The notes: a model not told the origin generated them from the sequence alone. Positions 47,090-58,175 are shown, numbered from the stretch's first letter. The stretch: 64,000 bases of DNA from Siphonodentalium dalli (GCA_032622095.1 CP136061.1:118802754-118866753); one strand, 5' to 3'. Program-made: numbers and translations.

Positions 47090-47593
47090 TTAAATGTACG
47101 GTTGGCCTTGGCGGTGGGTATCCTGTGAAAATATCTCCACACGTCAAAAAACCGCCACAAACAGAAAGAACATCAAAATGTAGATAGACTTTGTCCGTAT
47201 ACAAATACGAAATATCGCATAAACAGTATGTTATGGTCATATGTTTGACCATTGTTATGTAAACAAAAGCATAAAAAGTTACTTTTCTGGTGTTTGTTTA
47301 TATTATGACGGTAAACATAAAGAGCGTTCTTTGTTGGTGAATACCTGATATGGAACTAATAAAGAGCGTTTATGCAATTTGTGTGTGATTAGCCAGTAGC
47401 ATTGTGCTGTCTTCTGTAACACAATCAGGCTCTTGCTTAGGTAAAATATAGTAGGGCTTTATGATAACATACTGTTTACGCGATGATCATGGTATATATG
47501 AACGGAACTGTGTGCGTTTTAATGTTTTTTCTGTTTACGGTGTTTGGAACAAATATGAATATTTTCGACAATTAAGGCCGCACGTGCCTTTAA
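47090..47593 (+). mobile_element. TTAA-flanked MITE, GGTACGGTTGGCC subfamily
   Basis: TTAAATGTACGGTTGGCCTT to GGCCGCACGTGCCTTTAA, closely matching 24421-24923. The ORF at 47461-47769 runs across its right edge and is not a gene. Confidence 0.9.
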
Positions 47594-47694
47594 CATTATA
47601 TATCACATCCATTAACATCATCATGTTTGCCATTCCTATATATAGCACATGTTCTGGACTATGTGTAGTTTGCTATAACAAATTAGCAAAGACA

Positions 47695-47935
47695 GCAACA
47701 TTAGCAAAGACAGAGTTTAGTCCCCTCCGCTGGTTTGACCGCTGTCATCGTGTATATTTTCGTATTTAAAGCTACCATTTTTTAGCGATTTGTCATTTAC
47801 AATTCATTCTGGCTTGATCAAACCAATTTTCAAATCCATATGGACAGTTCAGTTTCTCAGAATAATGAAGAATGAATTGTAACCGACAAAAGACTTTTAA
47901 AAATGAGTGATTTCCTCACAGTATGTGTATGGGGA
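47695..47935 (+). repeat. Dispersed repeat shared with 59975-60225
   Basis: CAGAGTTTAGTCCCCTC, TTACAATTCATTCTGGCTTG, ATATGGACAGTTCAGTTTCT and CAGAAT...GAATGAATTGTAAC recur in order. The ATTCATTC and GAATGAAT blocks form a stem. Confidence 0.8.
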
Positions 47936-48093
47936 CTTAATTAACTCTGCCTTGAAGTTTATCAAAGCTTCCTATATTGAATTGAATTGGATATATTTTA
48001 TTATAGTGACCTGTGTATAAATATAATACATATGCGTACAAATGTTATGGTACAAGTTCAAAACACCCGGCCGCTAAGGCATATAAGTCACTT

Positions 48094-48476
48094 TAAAGCC
48101 ACATGGCGGTTTGCGCTCGAATAATATTATTCGCTTTTGAATTTTTTCCGGTATCGAAATAGGTCGATAAATATCTTAACTATACCTTTCTACGGCATTC
48201 TGTAACCCAAAATGACGCATTGAAGTAATGAAAAATGCAACTATGAACAAGGTGTTTGGGTCCCAAACAAAATCCAACCATTTGCACGAGGGTTTCTCTG
48301 ACTTTGGCGAAAACGTTGAAAACGGCTGAAAAATGGCTGTGACTTTGGCAAGTGTTTTCAGAGCATATGAAGCCGGTATATCAATAGTTCGTTTAGTTAT
48401 CGACCTATATCGTACCATTCGTTCCATATTACGTAGGAAAAAAATATGGAGGTTCGAATGAGCCATGTCCTTTTAA
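48094..48476 (-). mobile_element. TTAA-flanked MITE, CCACATGGCGG family
   Basis: TTAAAGCCACATGGCGGTTT to ATGAGCCATGTCCTTTTAA. Its interior shows the empty site CTTCATATGCTCTGAAAA (on the inverse strand) that is occupied in the copy at 58176. Confidence 0.88.
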
Positions 48477-50173
48477 GTCCAATATTTACATTAAATTGCA
48501 TTGCGCGGTGTCGAAACTATGGATTGTCTCATCTCGAATGCTTTATACGTACAAATTTAGATGTTTGACGTGGAAAGTTAGTCATTTGATAACCAGGCCA
48601 TGAAACTAAGAGTGTTGACACCATTTATCCATAAATGTATCTTTGCGAAGAAGTCAACTCTTCATGTCATAGTTCATCCAAATTTCTCTTCCACATGCCG
48701 GTTTCAACACGTAATGGTAATATTCCACATCTTAATTACGCCATTACAGAACGTTCATGTTTCGTAATGTTAGAAATATTTACATACAGTTCGGTGTTAT
48801 AACTACATTTAATATCTTTATACAGTCTGAGCTTCCTGAATCTTTCTACATCACTATGAGTATATATGAGGTTGGAAACAATGTGGCATCAGGGCATTCT
48901 TATATATATATTCGCGCTAATGGATTCCTCATCCCCAATGTAAGCTGAGACACTATGTCGATTCATATCCACATATATCGACGATGTTTGTTGGAGTGAG
49001 CAATCGATACTAGGAGGTCTAGATCAAAAATAAATTATTCATCAAGAGTGGAAGGAAGTGTCAGATAACATCTGCTTTGATGACAGTCAGGAATCGTCAC
49101 GTGTAAAGACATTGAATTACGCATGCATGCTCTTGGGGAGGCGATGATGCATGCTGCTCTAGCAGAAATGGGACAGACGGTTGAAGCCACGTGGCGGATT
49201 GGAGTCGTAAATTGTACCAGTTAAGCTCGCTTGTGTCACTTCCCGGTCCGGTTCCGATTATCAACATTGGTCAATACACATGTGAAATACTTCTATACGG
49301 ACTTAATATGTCATTGACTTACTTATTGAAGCTATACACGTAGAAGTGAGAACAACCATGTTACGATGTTTTTTTTGGTATGAAAACACGAAGAGCGTTC
49401 ATTACTAGCCTAATCCTGATACGGATTTAATAAAGAGCGTTTGTCTCACTTATGTGCGTAAAACTGAAAACATCCGCAAAATTGCCATGACTTCGGTAGT
49501 TGTTTTCAGAGTGCATGGTCCGGGCTATCTATATAACGACATATCTTGTTCGTGTATATATCGACGTATATTTCATCTATACTATACCAAATTACGGATA
49601 CACCATTTTGAGGTTCAAATGAGCCATGTCCGTTTAAATGTCTGTCATCCCCATAAAGAGGGGCCGTCGAGAGCGATGAAGATGGAGGAGCGTAGCTATA
49701 CTTCTATAAACATAGTATTACATGTAGTGTTGCTCAGCATTACATACATGTAGTTTCGACCAAAACCACAAGCAGCAGAAAGACACTGCATGCACTGGCA
49801 TGTGGTTGAAAACACAATTCACTGCAGTGTGGACAAAGTCGGTTGAAATATGACTGAGAATCGCGACAATATACTTATTTTATTATTATGGTATATTTAA
49901 ATTTTTTTTTTTTTCAAGTTGGGAGACAAACATGAATATTGAGTTGGGTATTATATAGGGGAATCAAGCTCGAAAACAGAATATGAACGGAGAGTTCAAA
50001 TTTTTTTTCAATTCTTTTTATTCTCATGACCTATTTTTCACACATTATAGGTTCATGAGAGAATCTCCGAATATATATATTCAGCTAACCACGATACGTG
50101 TACGTGTGTCTCCAATGAAATACAAATTAAAAGAAAACTGATCGATAAGCAATACGTAGGCCTACGCCTTGTT
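48477..50173. other. No gene recognised; one MITE fragment
   Basis: At about 49485-49640, ACTTCGGTAGTTGTTTTCAG to AAATGAGCCATGTCCGTTTAA is the end of a CCACATGGCGG-family MITE. A first exon for the prokineticin-like gene was sought here without success. Confidence 0.5.
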
Positions 50174-50363
50174 ACTGAGTCGCGGCCATATTGGATCCAT
50201 CCAGCCCTGTTCCGTTTTTTTAGTGATACATGTCAAAGTTCTGGAGTAGCATTCCATATATCGAATTATTGAAGATCCATATATGGAATTTTACTCCAGA
50301 ACGTTGACCTGTAGCACAAAAAGACGGAACGGGGCTGGATGGATCCAATATGGCCGCGAGTCG
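50174..50363. mobile_element. MITE with long inverted repeat, GAGTCGC family, copy 2
   Basis: ACTGAGTCGCGGCCATATTG at the left, CAATATGGCCGCGAGTCG at the right, with inner arms TTCTGGAGTAGCATTCCATA and its inverse. It lies 214 bp upstream of the prokineticin-like exon. Confidence 0.88.
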
Positions 50364-50577
50364 TGTTCTACAGTAAACAACTTGTGACAGCGTAACCACG
50401 TATTTCACGCGTGTTCGCAACGTGTTCCATTCAAAATATGGTTACCCATCATCGAACGATGGCGATGAATCAAAAACTAACTTTAGCAGTTCCCTGCCAA
50501 CCGGAATACGTGTTTTAGAAACATATATTCAATTTGAATTTCATTGGTGTATAACGCTCTCTTCCATTACTTTTCAG

Positions 50578-50709
50578 GTAGTGACAGCGGTTGCGTCACC
50601 TGTGACAAAGTATAAAACGGAAACTGGAAGTGACACTGGGAATATGACAGTAGAATGTGATAACACTGACCCAAAGTCATGTCCACCTGGCTCGTGCTGT
50701 ATACAAAGG
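50578..50709 (+). CDS. Internal exon of a prokineticin/astakine-like secreted protein
   Basis: Seen: a strong acceptor (pyrimidine-rich tract ending ACTTTTCAG) precedes 132 nt, 44 codons in phase 0, ending at AAAGG before GTTAGT. The peptide starts with a hydrophobic stretch VVTAVAS, which looks like the end of a signal peptide. A charged linker follows with an NMT glycosylation sequon (residues 22-24), then four cysteines at 27, 35, 40 and 41 (C-x7-C-x4-CC). Known: prokineticins, astakines and the related colipase-fold domain of Dickkopf begin with C..C-x4-CC. The next exon at 57472 has the same phase and supplies six more cysteines in the family order. Inference: this is the second or a later exon of a secreted cytokine-like ligand. 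In vertebrates prokineticins act on G-protein-coupled receptors; in arthropods and oysters astakines act on blood cell production. The frame is open upstream to an ATG at 50422, but those residues do not form a signal peptide, so a separate upstream exon is preferred. A short inverted-repeat element ends 214 bp upstream. Confidence 0.85.
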
Positions 50710-50770
50710 GTTAGTATATACATGTATGGCTATGTATTGCACAGCCATTGATTTATTTCTGCGAATTACA

Positions 50771-51204
50771 TTAAAGCCACAGTCGTGGCGGTTTACGCTC
50801 CAAAGTACAACTCATAATATTCGCGTTTGAATTTATACGGGTATCGAAATAGGACGACAATTACTTGATCTAACTTTTGCAAGCATTATATGTCGAGGAA
50901 AGACACATTGAAGAAATACAAAATACATCTTTGAACACGATATTTGGGTCTCAGACAAAAAAAAAAGCAGCCATGTTCGCGGCATGTACCAGAAAAGGCC
51001 GTTAGGATACATATGGTAGATATTTTATTCTTCGCGAAATATTGAAAACAGTGTAAAATGGCTGTGACCATGGAAAGTATTTTTCAAATAGCATATGAAG
51101 CCGGAATGTCAATATTTCGTGTATTTGTCAAACTATCTTATAGCCCTACTTCCAAATAACGCGTAGACAGAATTCGGAAGCTCGATTGGGTCATTTCCGT
51201 TTAA
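50771..51204 (-). mobile_element. TTAA-flanked MITE, CCACATGGCGG family, in intron
   Basis: TTAAAGCCACAGTCGTGGCG to GGGTCATTTCCGTTTAA, with internal GAAGCCGGAATGTCAATA. It starts 61 bp after the donor of the exon at 50578. Confidence 0.85.
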
Positions 51205-51654
51205 AGTTTCTAAAACAGTTAATAACAAGTATGTCATATATATGCTTGGACAATTTAAACTGGTTACGCTGACAACGTTCGTGACGACAACATCAACTGT
51301 AACGGCAAACGTCTTCACTATTATGAGGTATAGTCTACTGAAATAAATACAGTCTTCAATGAAACGAAGGAGAATCGACTTAAATTGCTGTTTACTACAA
51401 ACTATAACATATTCTGGTGTGTGATATACATAGAACGACACAACGTGGCGAGCATATTAACATTATTGCACTCGTGTGTAATGCCGCGAGATACCAATCG
51501 AACATACGGTTCTTCTTGTACCATCGCGTCAAAACTAACTGTTTAATATAGTGCTGCTAGCTGCATATATATCAGACTGTGGACGAAAAGTGTTTTGATT
51601 CAGACGATAGTTTCATGGACGTCTTGGTACTACATGTACCTATATGTGAATCTA

Positions 51655-52110
51655 AACTAGGTTCCGGCAGTCACAGACTCCGAATAAAGGCTCCCGAAAG
51701 GAGCTTGTTTGAGCTAGTCTAATATGTAAATACGAATGTATGTCGCTATGTATGTTATGTATAGCCATCCACATTTATTCACCGATTGGGATGCAATTTT
51801 GGCATTGATATGTATTTCGGCTTTCCTGGTAACATGAGCTGGGTCTGAACTCTTCTTGGCGTCGCCTTTTGACTTTACGCCGTCATATCCGCACGGGCAA
51901 AACGGTTTCTTGTGAACTACTGGTCGGATCGCACTGAAATTTGGTACGGGCATGTATTTCGGCTCTCTGTGTAACATGAGCTTGGTATGGACTCAACCGA
52001 CGTCACATTTTGACGTTATGACGTCATATCCACACAAAACAAAAACGGCCAATGGAACTTAAATTTGGTGTGGTCATGAATTTCTCGACACTGCCCAACA
52101 TCGCCTTTAT
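51655..52110 (+). repeat. Tandem-repeat element with hairpin head
   Basis: GGCTCCCGAAAGGAGCTTGT opens it. TATTTCGGCT.TC.G.GTAACATGAGCT recurs about every 144 bp (51813, 51957), with a partial third unit near 52072. Common motif GAAATTTGGTACGGGCATG. Confidence 0.65.
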
Positions 52111-52512
52111 TTATTACCCTCAAAGTAACGTAACAATAAACGTTATTTAATATTCTAGATATTCTATCGAGATGCAGTTTTCTCAAAATACAAGTGAAGT
52201 GCAAAAAAAAGCTCAGGAATAAATAGATTGATGTTTCCTAATTGACATTTACCTGATCCGAACAATACCGTAACAATAAACGCTCTTTTATATTCTATTT
52301 CATAATTTATTGTAACTGTTTTAAAATAATAATTTTGCCACACGGTTGGTGCAACGCCGTGTACATCCGCTATTAAATGTATATACGAGAACGAACGATC
52401 TATTATACATTGGAATGGGCTATTATGCACCTGGAGGGGAATTCAGGAAATATAAGCAAATAACACGTAGACAGACGAACATGTAATGTAAGTGCATATA
52501 TAAGGATTCATA

Positions 52513-52741
52513 TTAAAGGGGTACAGCGCGCACTAAACCGGTCATTTATGCATTTATGGCACCATCTCCTATTATACTCAACATAAATGTGCAATAAATG
52601 AATGTATTGGAGCGATGGATTAATGCAAAAATACACTCATGCGCTCTATGAATGATGCAAAAACAACATGGTAATTATAATGAAAATGAGTTTATGACTC
52701 GAGTCATAAGTGGCCTGATTGAATGTACAGTCCCCCTTTAA
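52513..52741. mobile_element. TTAA-flanked MITE, GGGGACTGTACCC family, copy 2
   Basis: TTAAAGGGGTACAGCGCGCA and GTACAGTCCCCCTTTAA. Shares CATGGTAATTATAATG with 37711-38230 but is shorter. Confidence 0.85.
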
Positions 52742-52965
52742 TTAGTAGAAAATATTCAGATAATATACCCAATAAACTTATTATCTTAACATTTCCCTAT
52801 CGAACTGCCCATCAATGAATATTTAGTAATAACTTAATCACGTTGATCCGTGCTCCTAATTTGATAGAGCGGTTTTGCGTGAAGTAGTTTTCCATGGTGT
52901 CTCCAGAAAAGACGAGTTTGAGGAATTATGGCTCTTTACAGCAAGTTGATTGATATATCATCCTG

Positions 52966-53315
52966 TTCTCGCAAAAACGCGCACATTATCTGCATATTAC
53001 ATACTTGATTTAGGAAGATAATATGCTTAGAATTGCCTCATTTTGAGTCGATAATGTGCTGAAAATGACATCATATTAGTCACATTATCGACTTATAATG
53101 AGGCGATTCTAAGCAGATTATGTGCGGACAATGAGGCAAATAAGCCAAATCACGACTTTTAAGGTTTACGCTCTTGGACATGTGTTATCACTGTGGCCCG
53201 TGCCATACAACGAAATAACGGCTGTGGCACCATTATTTGCTTATCTCAGAATCAAATAATCACATTATGTACCTATTTCACATCATAGGTCGATTATGTG
53301 CGTATTTGCGCGAAG
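52966..53315. mobile_element. MITE with nested inverted repeat
   Basis: The ends TTCTCGCAAAAACGCGCACA and TGTGCGTATTTGCGCGAA are related inverses. Inside, GCTTAGAATTGCCTCATTTT (53028) pairs with ATAATGAGGCGATTCTAAGC (53096). Confidence 0.65.
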
Positions 53316-54179
53316 ATATATTGGATACATATACACAAATTGTACATATATGTCTAAATGTCTAAGCAGTATCGCACAAAGTCAACCATCCTCACCGCGG
53401 CCATGCGCTGAGAGGATGTGTAAAATTGATCAGCACGTCGTGATGTAAGTCGACTGTGTCCAGTAAGAAATCGTTTTCTGAATGTCTTCCATATAGAAAG
53501 TTACGTTAGTTTATATCCAAGAATATTGTTGCAAACAATGCCATGAGGCTTGATATCAATCATTAGGTGTAATTAGCAACGCAACCTTATTGACGTATTT
53601 AGACCGTGTAAAGCATGAATACTAATTATGGCAAACTGAAGCATGTGAATCCAATATTCACGAACAACTGTGAAGTATGACGTATTGTTATATATATTGC
53701 AGGCATAACACAATAGACACAGCTAGTGAATATGATTATAGCGTAACACATGACCGTATACGTCTAATTTCGAAAATGAAACACATATATGTGGTAATAT
53801 GTGACACAAATTGTTACTGACCTCACAGATAAAATGATCGAATGAGATATTAATAAAAAATAATTGAGAGTCCAAAAATATACGCTATATACAACACTAA
53901 TCACAACAGTGATTTGAATACATTTCTATGTACATGCACGTATGTTGGCGAGTGGTTGGGCCTGTGTAATTCTGTCAGTAGACAATATTACGATGACATC
54001 GGTGCTATCAGGATTATACCATGCTAAAATACCGTGCGTATACTTTGGTACATTTATTATGGTATATGCATGAAGGTGTCGCCCCTACCCCCTTAATCCT
54101 GAATATCAGTTAAAAGAGAGGGGTGAATTCTGCGTACCAGTTAAGGAATATGGAATAAATACTTAGTGAGTTTACACTG
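53316..54179. other. No gene or repeat recognised
   Basis: AT-rich intron sequence. Confidence 0.45.
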
Positions 54180-54990
54180 ATATCATACAGTTTCCAAATA
54201 GAACATCTCACCAACACATCGACCGGTACAATCACCTGTGACAATCTTTTGATAAAGGTCTATATTATATGTTCTGTTTTCTGTAATATCTCTGAAGCAT
54301 TCGAGAGAGTTTGGCACATGGAACTGATACATAGGCTTTATAACTATTGAGTTCGCGGGAAAATTTTGAGATGAATCGAATACTACCTTCCTGGGCGACA
54401 GCCAAGAATTTAAATGAATAACACCTTTTCCGAGTATGAGATAATCCCAGCTGGTTATATAATCCACAGGGTTATATTTTAGGACCTTTTCTCTTCCAAG
54501 TCTACATTGTCGACTTACCAATATACTTTCTTTTACGAGGATGTATGCCGACGACATATGTCTTACAAAATTTAATAGCGAAATGAATTAGGCCACGACT
54601 TGAACATGGACCTCCAAACCATAACACAGTGGTCCGAAAACTGGCTAGTAAATTTCAACCCTTCAAAAACAATATATATGTCCTATGCATTAACCGGAAT
54701 TTATGGCCAGGCTCCTGACAACCTTCAAACAGGACCCATACAATCTCATTTGTTAAAACACATAAACACCATGGTCTTGAATTCCAAGCCAATCTAAATT
54801 GGAATGATCACCTGAACGGAATCAAAAATAAAATAGCACGCGCTTAGCACAGCTCCGAAGATATAAGTATGAGGTCGACCGAAGATCGCTTGAAAGCATT
54901 TACAAAACTTTTATTTTCCCCTGTTTGATTACTCCGATGTTGTCTGGGATTCCCAAATACCTCATTGAGAAGCTCGACCAAATTGATAGT
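54180..54990 (+). pseudogene. Decayed LINE reverse transcriptase fragment
   Basis: Translated in shifting frames, the + strand gives the order of a non-LTR reverse transcriptase: a SHQHID..YNHL-like helix, NISEAFERVWHMELI (the D..KAFD.VWH motif), YYLPGRQPRI, then PQGYILGPFLFQVYIVDLP, an ADD-type remnant (VCRRH in one frame), LNMDLQTITQWSENWLVNFN (54603-54662), LNWNDHLNGIKNKIARA and RRSLESIYKTFIFPLFDYSD. Many stops and frameshifts interrupt it, so it is an old dead copy. It lies inside the prokineticin-like intron in the same orientation as the gene. A minus-strand ORF over 54183-54557 is its shadow. Confidence 0.8.
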
Positions 54991-55924
54991 GACCTCACGT
55001 GACCGGTTTCAATATAAGCCCACTTAATGAAGTTGGCTGGCCAACGTTGAGAAAGAAACGAGAGATCACACCCACCCCAAACCCCCTTACACACTCTCTG
55101 ATAATGTAAACATGATTAAGCTATGTATGATTTTTTTTTGTCTTCGCCATTTTGTGTAAGTATTAATACAATTAATGTAAACCGGAAGAGGGGCTATTTA
55201 AATTTTGTTTTAACTTGTCCACAATCCCTTTTGTATCATGCTTAACATACAAATAAAACATGTCTAAAGTAAAAGTTCCACATATTTGCTGAAGAACTAT
55301 CCATAACTTTCAAATATATAGAGATATTAGATTGAATTCCTCCGTGTGGGACCGGATAGAATAGGCCTACGGCCCCACTGTGAGGGGTAAGACTCCCCTA
55401 ATGTGGCACCCTGTTTGCCGTGGGGTGCATACCGCGAGGTGTGGTGTAGAAGTCATGGAGGTACTAGGGCGGCCGTGATCATAAGGGTTGTACGAATCTT
55501 AAGAAATGTTCAAACTGTCAAGGTTTCAATGATGAAATGGATCGTTCATGTCCCATTTGGGACTATGAACTCAAGATCCAATGATGTAAAGCTGAGAAGC
55601 ATCTGTCATATATAGATGCTAAGAAAATAGTTGGTCCTCGACGCAGGTTGTGGATACAGCTTCTGTCGTTGATACATTTCCTCCGAAATTATTTGATGGA
55701 ATGTGAATATTTAGATGAGGCTAGAAATCGGTTCATGCTTAAGAAATTTACAAGTATAGAACACGCGACTATTGATATATTCTAGACGACATACTAAATT
55801 TGAAACACGTAATTTCCTTACGTATAGACTCTGCTCTTTTATCCGACTGATTAACCTTAAGTTGGATGCCAGTGATTAAAGTACATAGTTGTGGTTGTTG
55901 TTGTTTTAGGTGTTGTTGTGAATG
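54991..55924. other. Unclassified, with a GC-rich structured patch
   Basis: At about 55365-55490 the sequence is unusually GC-rich and can form short stems (AGGGGTAAGACTCCCCT; CCGTGGGGTGCATACCGCG). GGGTTGTACGAATC nearby is only loosely B-box-like. No known RNA family is recognised. Confidence 0.35.
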
Positions 55925-56195
55925 GTGGTGATGAAGATGACGATGAAGCGATTATGATGGCGACCACATGATAAGCGTTAACAAGAAGGGCGACGACGAC
56001 GATGATGATGATGATGAAGCTTATCATGATGACGATGATGATGGGACGCTAATGATGATTATGTCGATGATGATGATGATGATGTTCCAATGATAATGAC
56101 GACGATGGTGATGACGATGATGACAAAAATAACAACGAAGTCGACAACGACGACGAGTACGACGACGACGGTGATAATGATGATGATGATGAATC

Positions 56196-56234
<39 letters not shown>

Positions 56235-56240
56235 GATGAA
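55925..56240. repeat. GAT/GAC-rich trinucleotide microsatellite
   Basis: Imperfect (GAT)n with GAC and GAA variants; the longest pure run is near 56196-56233. The Ser/His-rich minus-strand ORF (56049-56276) is an artefact. Confidence 0.95.
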
Positions 56241-56799
56241 GATAGATGTGACGATGAAGACGTTTTGGGAGGTCACTGTATATTTTGTATATAAATACTT
56301 TTCGTTATTCTGTCCATCTTATGTATATAATTGCGTTTTCTCAATATCCATTCATGTTATTTAATTGGATCAGAGAATAAAGCAAAAACAATATATACAA
56401 CCTGATCCTATTGTTCCAAAAGAAAAATCGCATGTTGCTTCGAAACAAAGATCGCCAAAGTCACTCAAACATTTCGACTCTCAGAAAGAGGTACATCTTT
56501 GAGCTTTCAAAATTTGACCGCATGATTGATGAGAAACGGTTAACACTCAAAGACAGGAAACAGTGTTTGTGGATCGAGACTGTCGTTTGAATGAAGTATG
56601 ACATTCTGTCTCACTCACCCGACCATCTGCTTGACGCATTGATAAAGGTTCATGCGCGCTTCGTCAAATATTAAAAATACCTTATCACTGCAAAATATGA
56701 TTTTAAAAGCTACTTTATATATTTCGATGTGGATCCTTGGTAAATTCGTGTTTTTTAGTTGCAATTTATTATCTATTCTTATACTACTTTTATACGTTT

Positions 56800-57033
56800 T
56801 ATAATATGATTGCACACTTGTCAGTTCTTGGATTTATATTCCTGACTCCCAAGTGGAAACATTCCTCCTGGCTGCTTTTATTTGTACATAGCTCATCATT
56901 ACATTGTTTTAATCTAATCCACTGTCTGGATTTATCTATACAGTTGCTTCGCTACGATCCTTTTTTATACCTGATTCTGTTCTTCGTTGTGATATGGCAA
57001 GCGGCTTAAACGACGTTAAACCATCAATCAATC
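56800..57033 (+). mobile_element. LINE/SINE 3' fragment ending in a (ATCA)n tail
   Basis: The end, GTTGTGATATGGCAAGCGGC then TTAAACGACGTTAAACC and ATCAATCAATCAT, matches the tail of the SINE at 61400-61676. The upstream 200 bp has no recognisable tRNA head, so it is more likely a LINE 3' UTR or a truncated SINE. The left boundary is approximate. Confidence 0.5.
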
Positions 57034-57471
57034 ATATTAGATTGAATTTCATCAAATTATGTCATTTTTGTTGGAAAATAGTCAAGATTTGAGTAATTGT
57101 GTGCATAGTGTGCTATAAAAAGCTACGTACCGGCCTTTTTGTTGAATCCGGAATAGCGGTTAATATGTATAGATTCCCAGTACCAGATAGCACGAGTGTT
57201 ATGAGGGTATGAACCCCGCTTACCGGCCGAAAATGGCCTGAATCACGCGTACTAAAATGGAGGGGGGGGGGGGTGACGCCCTCACAAATGGAAAAGTTAT
57301 CAAACGATTGTACAGTTTTACAATTTAATTTTACATTTGCATTTACCAAGGTATCTTTACTGTGGTGTACCCTGTAATTTTACCTTCAGGCTTTTTACCG
57401 TGGTGTATGCTGAAATGTTAACCATGGTAACATGCACATGTATCTTGCTATGTTGATGTTTATTCTTACAG

Positions 57472-57657
57472 GTTACAGTGTTCGAACCAAAGGAGGAGGG
57501 CGAAGACATATACAAACAGGAAATGGTGTGCCAACCTTTAAGAAAAGAGGGAGAGTTGTGCTTTCCGACAATAGAGGGCTTTATATGCACATGTGAGAAA
57601 GAACTTGTTTGCCACCCTAAACCACATGGACGATATGGTCACTGCGAACCAAAGTGA
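57472..57657 (+). CDS. Terminal exon of the prokineticin/astakine-like secreted protein
   Basis: Seen: acceptor TATTCTTACAG followed by 61 codons in phase 0 and TGA at 57655-57657. Numbered from the exon at 50578, cysteines fall at 64, 74, 83, 85, 91 and 102, giving C-x9-C-x8-C-x-C-x5-C-x10-C. The block CQPLRKEGELC and the CxC pair followed by a Gly-Arg-Tyr before the last cysteine are typical of prokineticin-type domains. The full set is ten cysteines, the family number, with the family spacings x4-CC, x9, CxC and x5 kept. The loop between CC and cysteine 5 is longer than in vertebrate prokineticins (22 residues instead of about 11). Alternative: a Dickkopf C-terminal domain, which shares this fold. 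The short product with a single Cys-rich domain and the upstream signal-like segment favour prokineticin/astakine. No AATAAA is seen close downstream. The 6.8 kb intron contains two MITEs, a decayed reverse transcriptase, a trinucleotide array and a LINE/SINE tail. Confidence 0.87.
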   Translation, partial: VTVFEPKEEGEDIYKQEMVCQPLRKEGELCFPTIEGFICTCEKELVCHPKPHGRYGHCEPK

Positions 57658-58175
57658 AGCGTTTCTATACATTTGTTTCATCTGTTTCAGTGACTGTCGT
57701 TGCGTGCCGAAGAGGCTGTCATACTTGATCGGCAATTATGCCTCATGCTCACGGGGTTCTACATTGATTGAAAAGAAACAATGTCATATGTGGGGCGACA
57801 AAGGCTCTCAAGAGAAACATGTGTGGGTCTACAAAGGCTCTCTATCTTTTTGACTTGAGATTATGACTCTATATGAATGCGGTGATATCTCGGTATCGGT
57901 AGGTACCACGGTATTCATTCAATCGCAAGGAATAAGACTCTCGTAGCGAACAACCAACGAAATACACTTGTATAGAGCATTCGCACTGACGAATTCGTTT
58001 GTTAAATAGTCCTCATGTAATGCTATACGGTGTTGATTGGGAGCCGGTACCGTTGGGAAAATATTTTGTTGTTTTTTAATTTTTTTCTTTCTCCACTGCC
58101 TTGGAACATTCGAATGATTTCACGAAAGGTGTTGCGTGGAACGTTTCTAAATATATCAATAGCTACGTATGGCTG
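57658..58175. other. Sequence after the prokineticin-like stop codon
   Basis: Presumed 3' UTR at first. An acceptor-like CATCTGTTTCAG ends at 57690 and is followed by an open frame to TGA at about 57854 (DCRCVPKRLSYLIGNYASC and onward). Confidence 0.4.

Larger units (their letters stand above)
50710..57471 (+). other. Intron between the two prokineticin-like exons
   Basis: Inferred from donor GTTAGT at 50710 and acceptor TTCTTACAG ending at 57471, both phase 0. It contains a TTAA MITE only 61 bp after the donor (50771-51204), a tandem-repeat element (51655-52110), TTAA and hairpin MITEs (52513-52741, 52966-53315), a decayed LINE reverse transcriptase (about 54180-54990), a GAT-type microsatellite (55925-56240) and a LINE/SINE-type tail ending about 57033. 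Confidence 0.75.

Noticed and set aside
47461-47769. 102-codon ORF as a gene
   Set aside because: It starts inside one MITE and runs into another dispersed repeat.
50422-50577. ATG at 50422 as the start of the prokineticin-like protein
   Set aside because: The added residues do not form a signal peptide, and a strong acceptor lies at 50577; an unseen upstream exon is more likely.
54183-54557. 124-codon minus-strand ORF as a gene
   Set aside because: The plus strand of the same segment encodes recognisable reverse transcriptase motifs, so this frame is a shadow.
55365-55510. tRNA or SINE head
   Set aside because: A B-box-like GGGTTGTACGAATC is present, but no matching A box or acceptor-stem pairing was seen.
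56049-56276. Ser/His-rich minus-strand protein
   Set aside because: Low-complexity translation of the GAT microsatellite.
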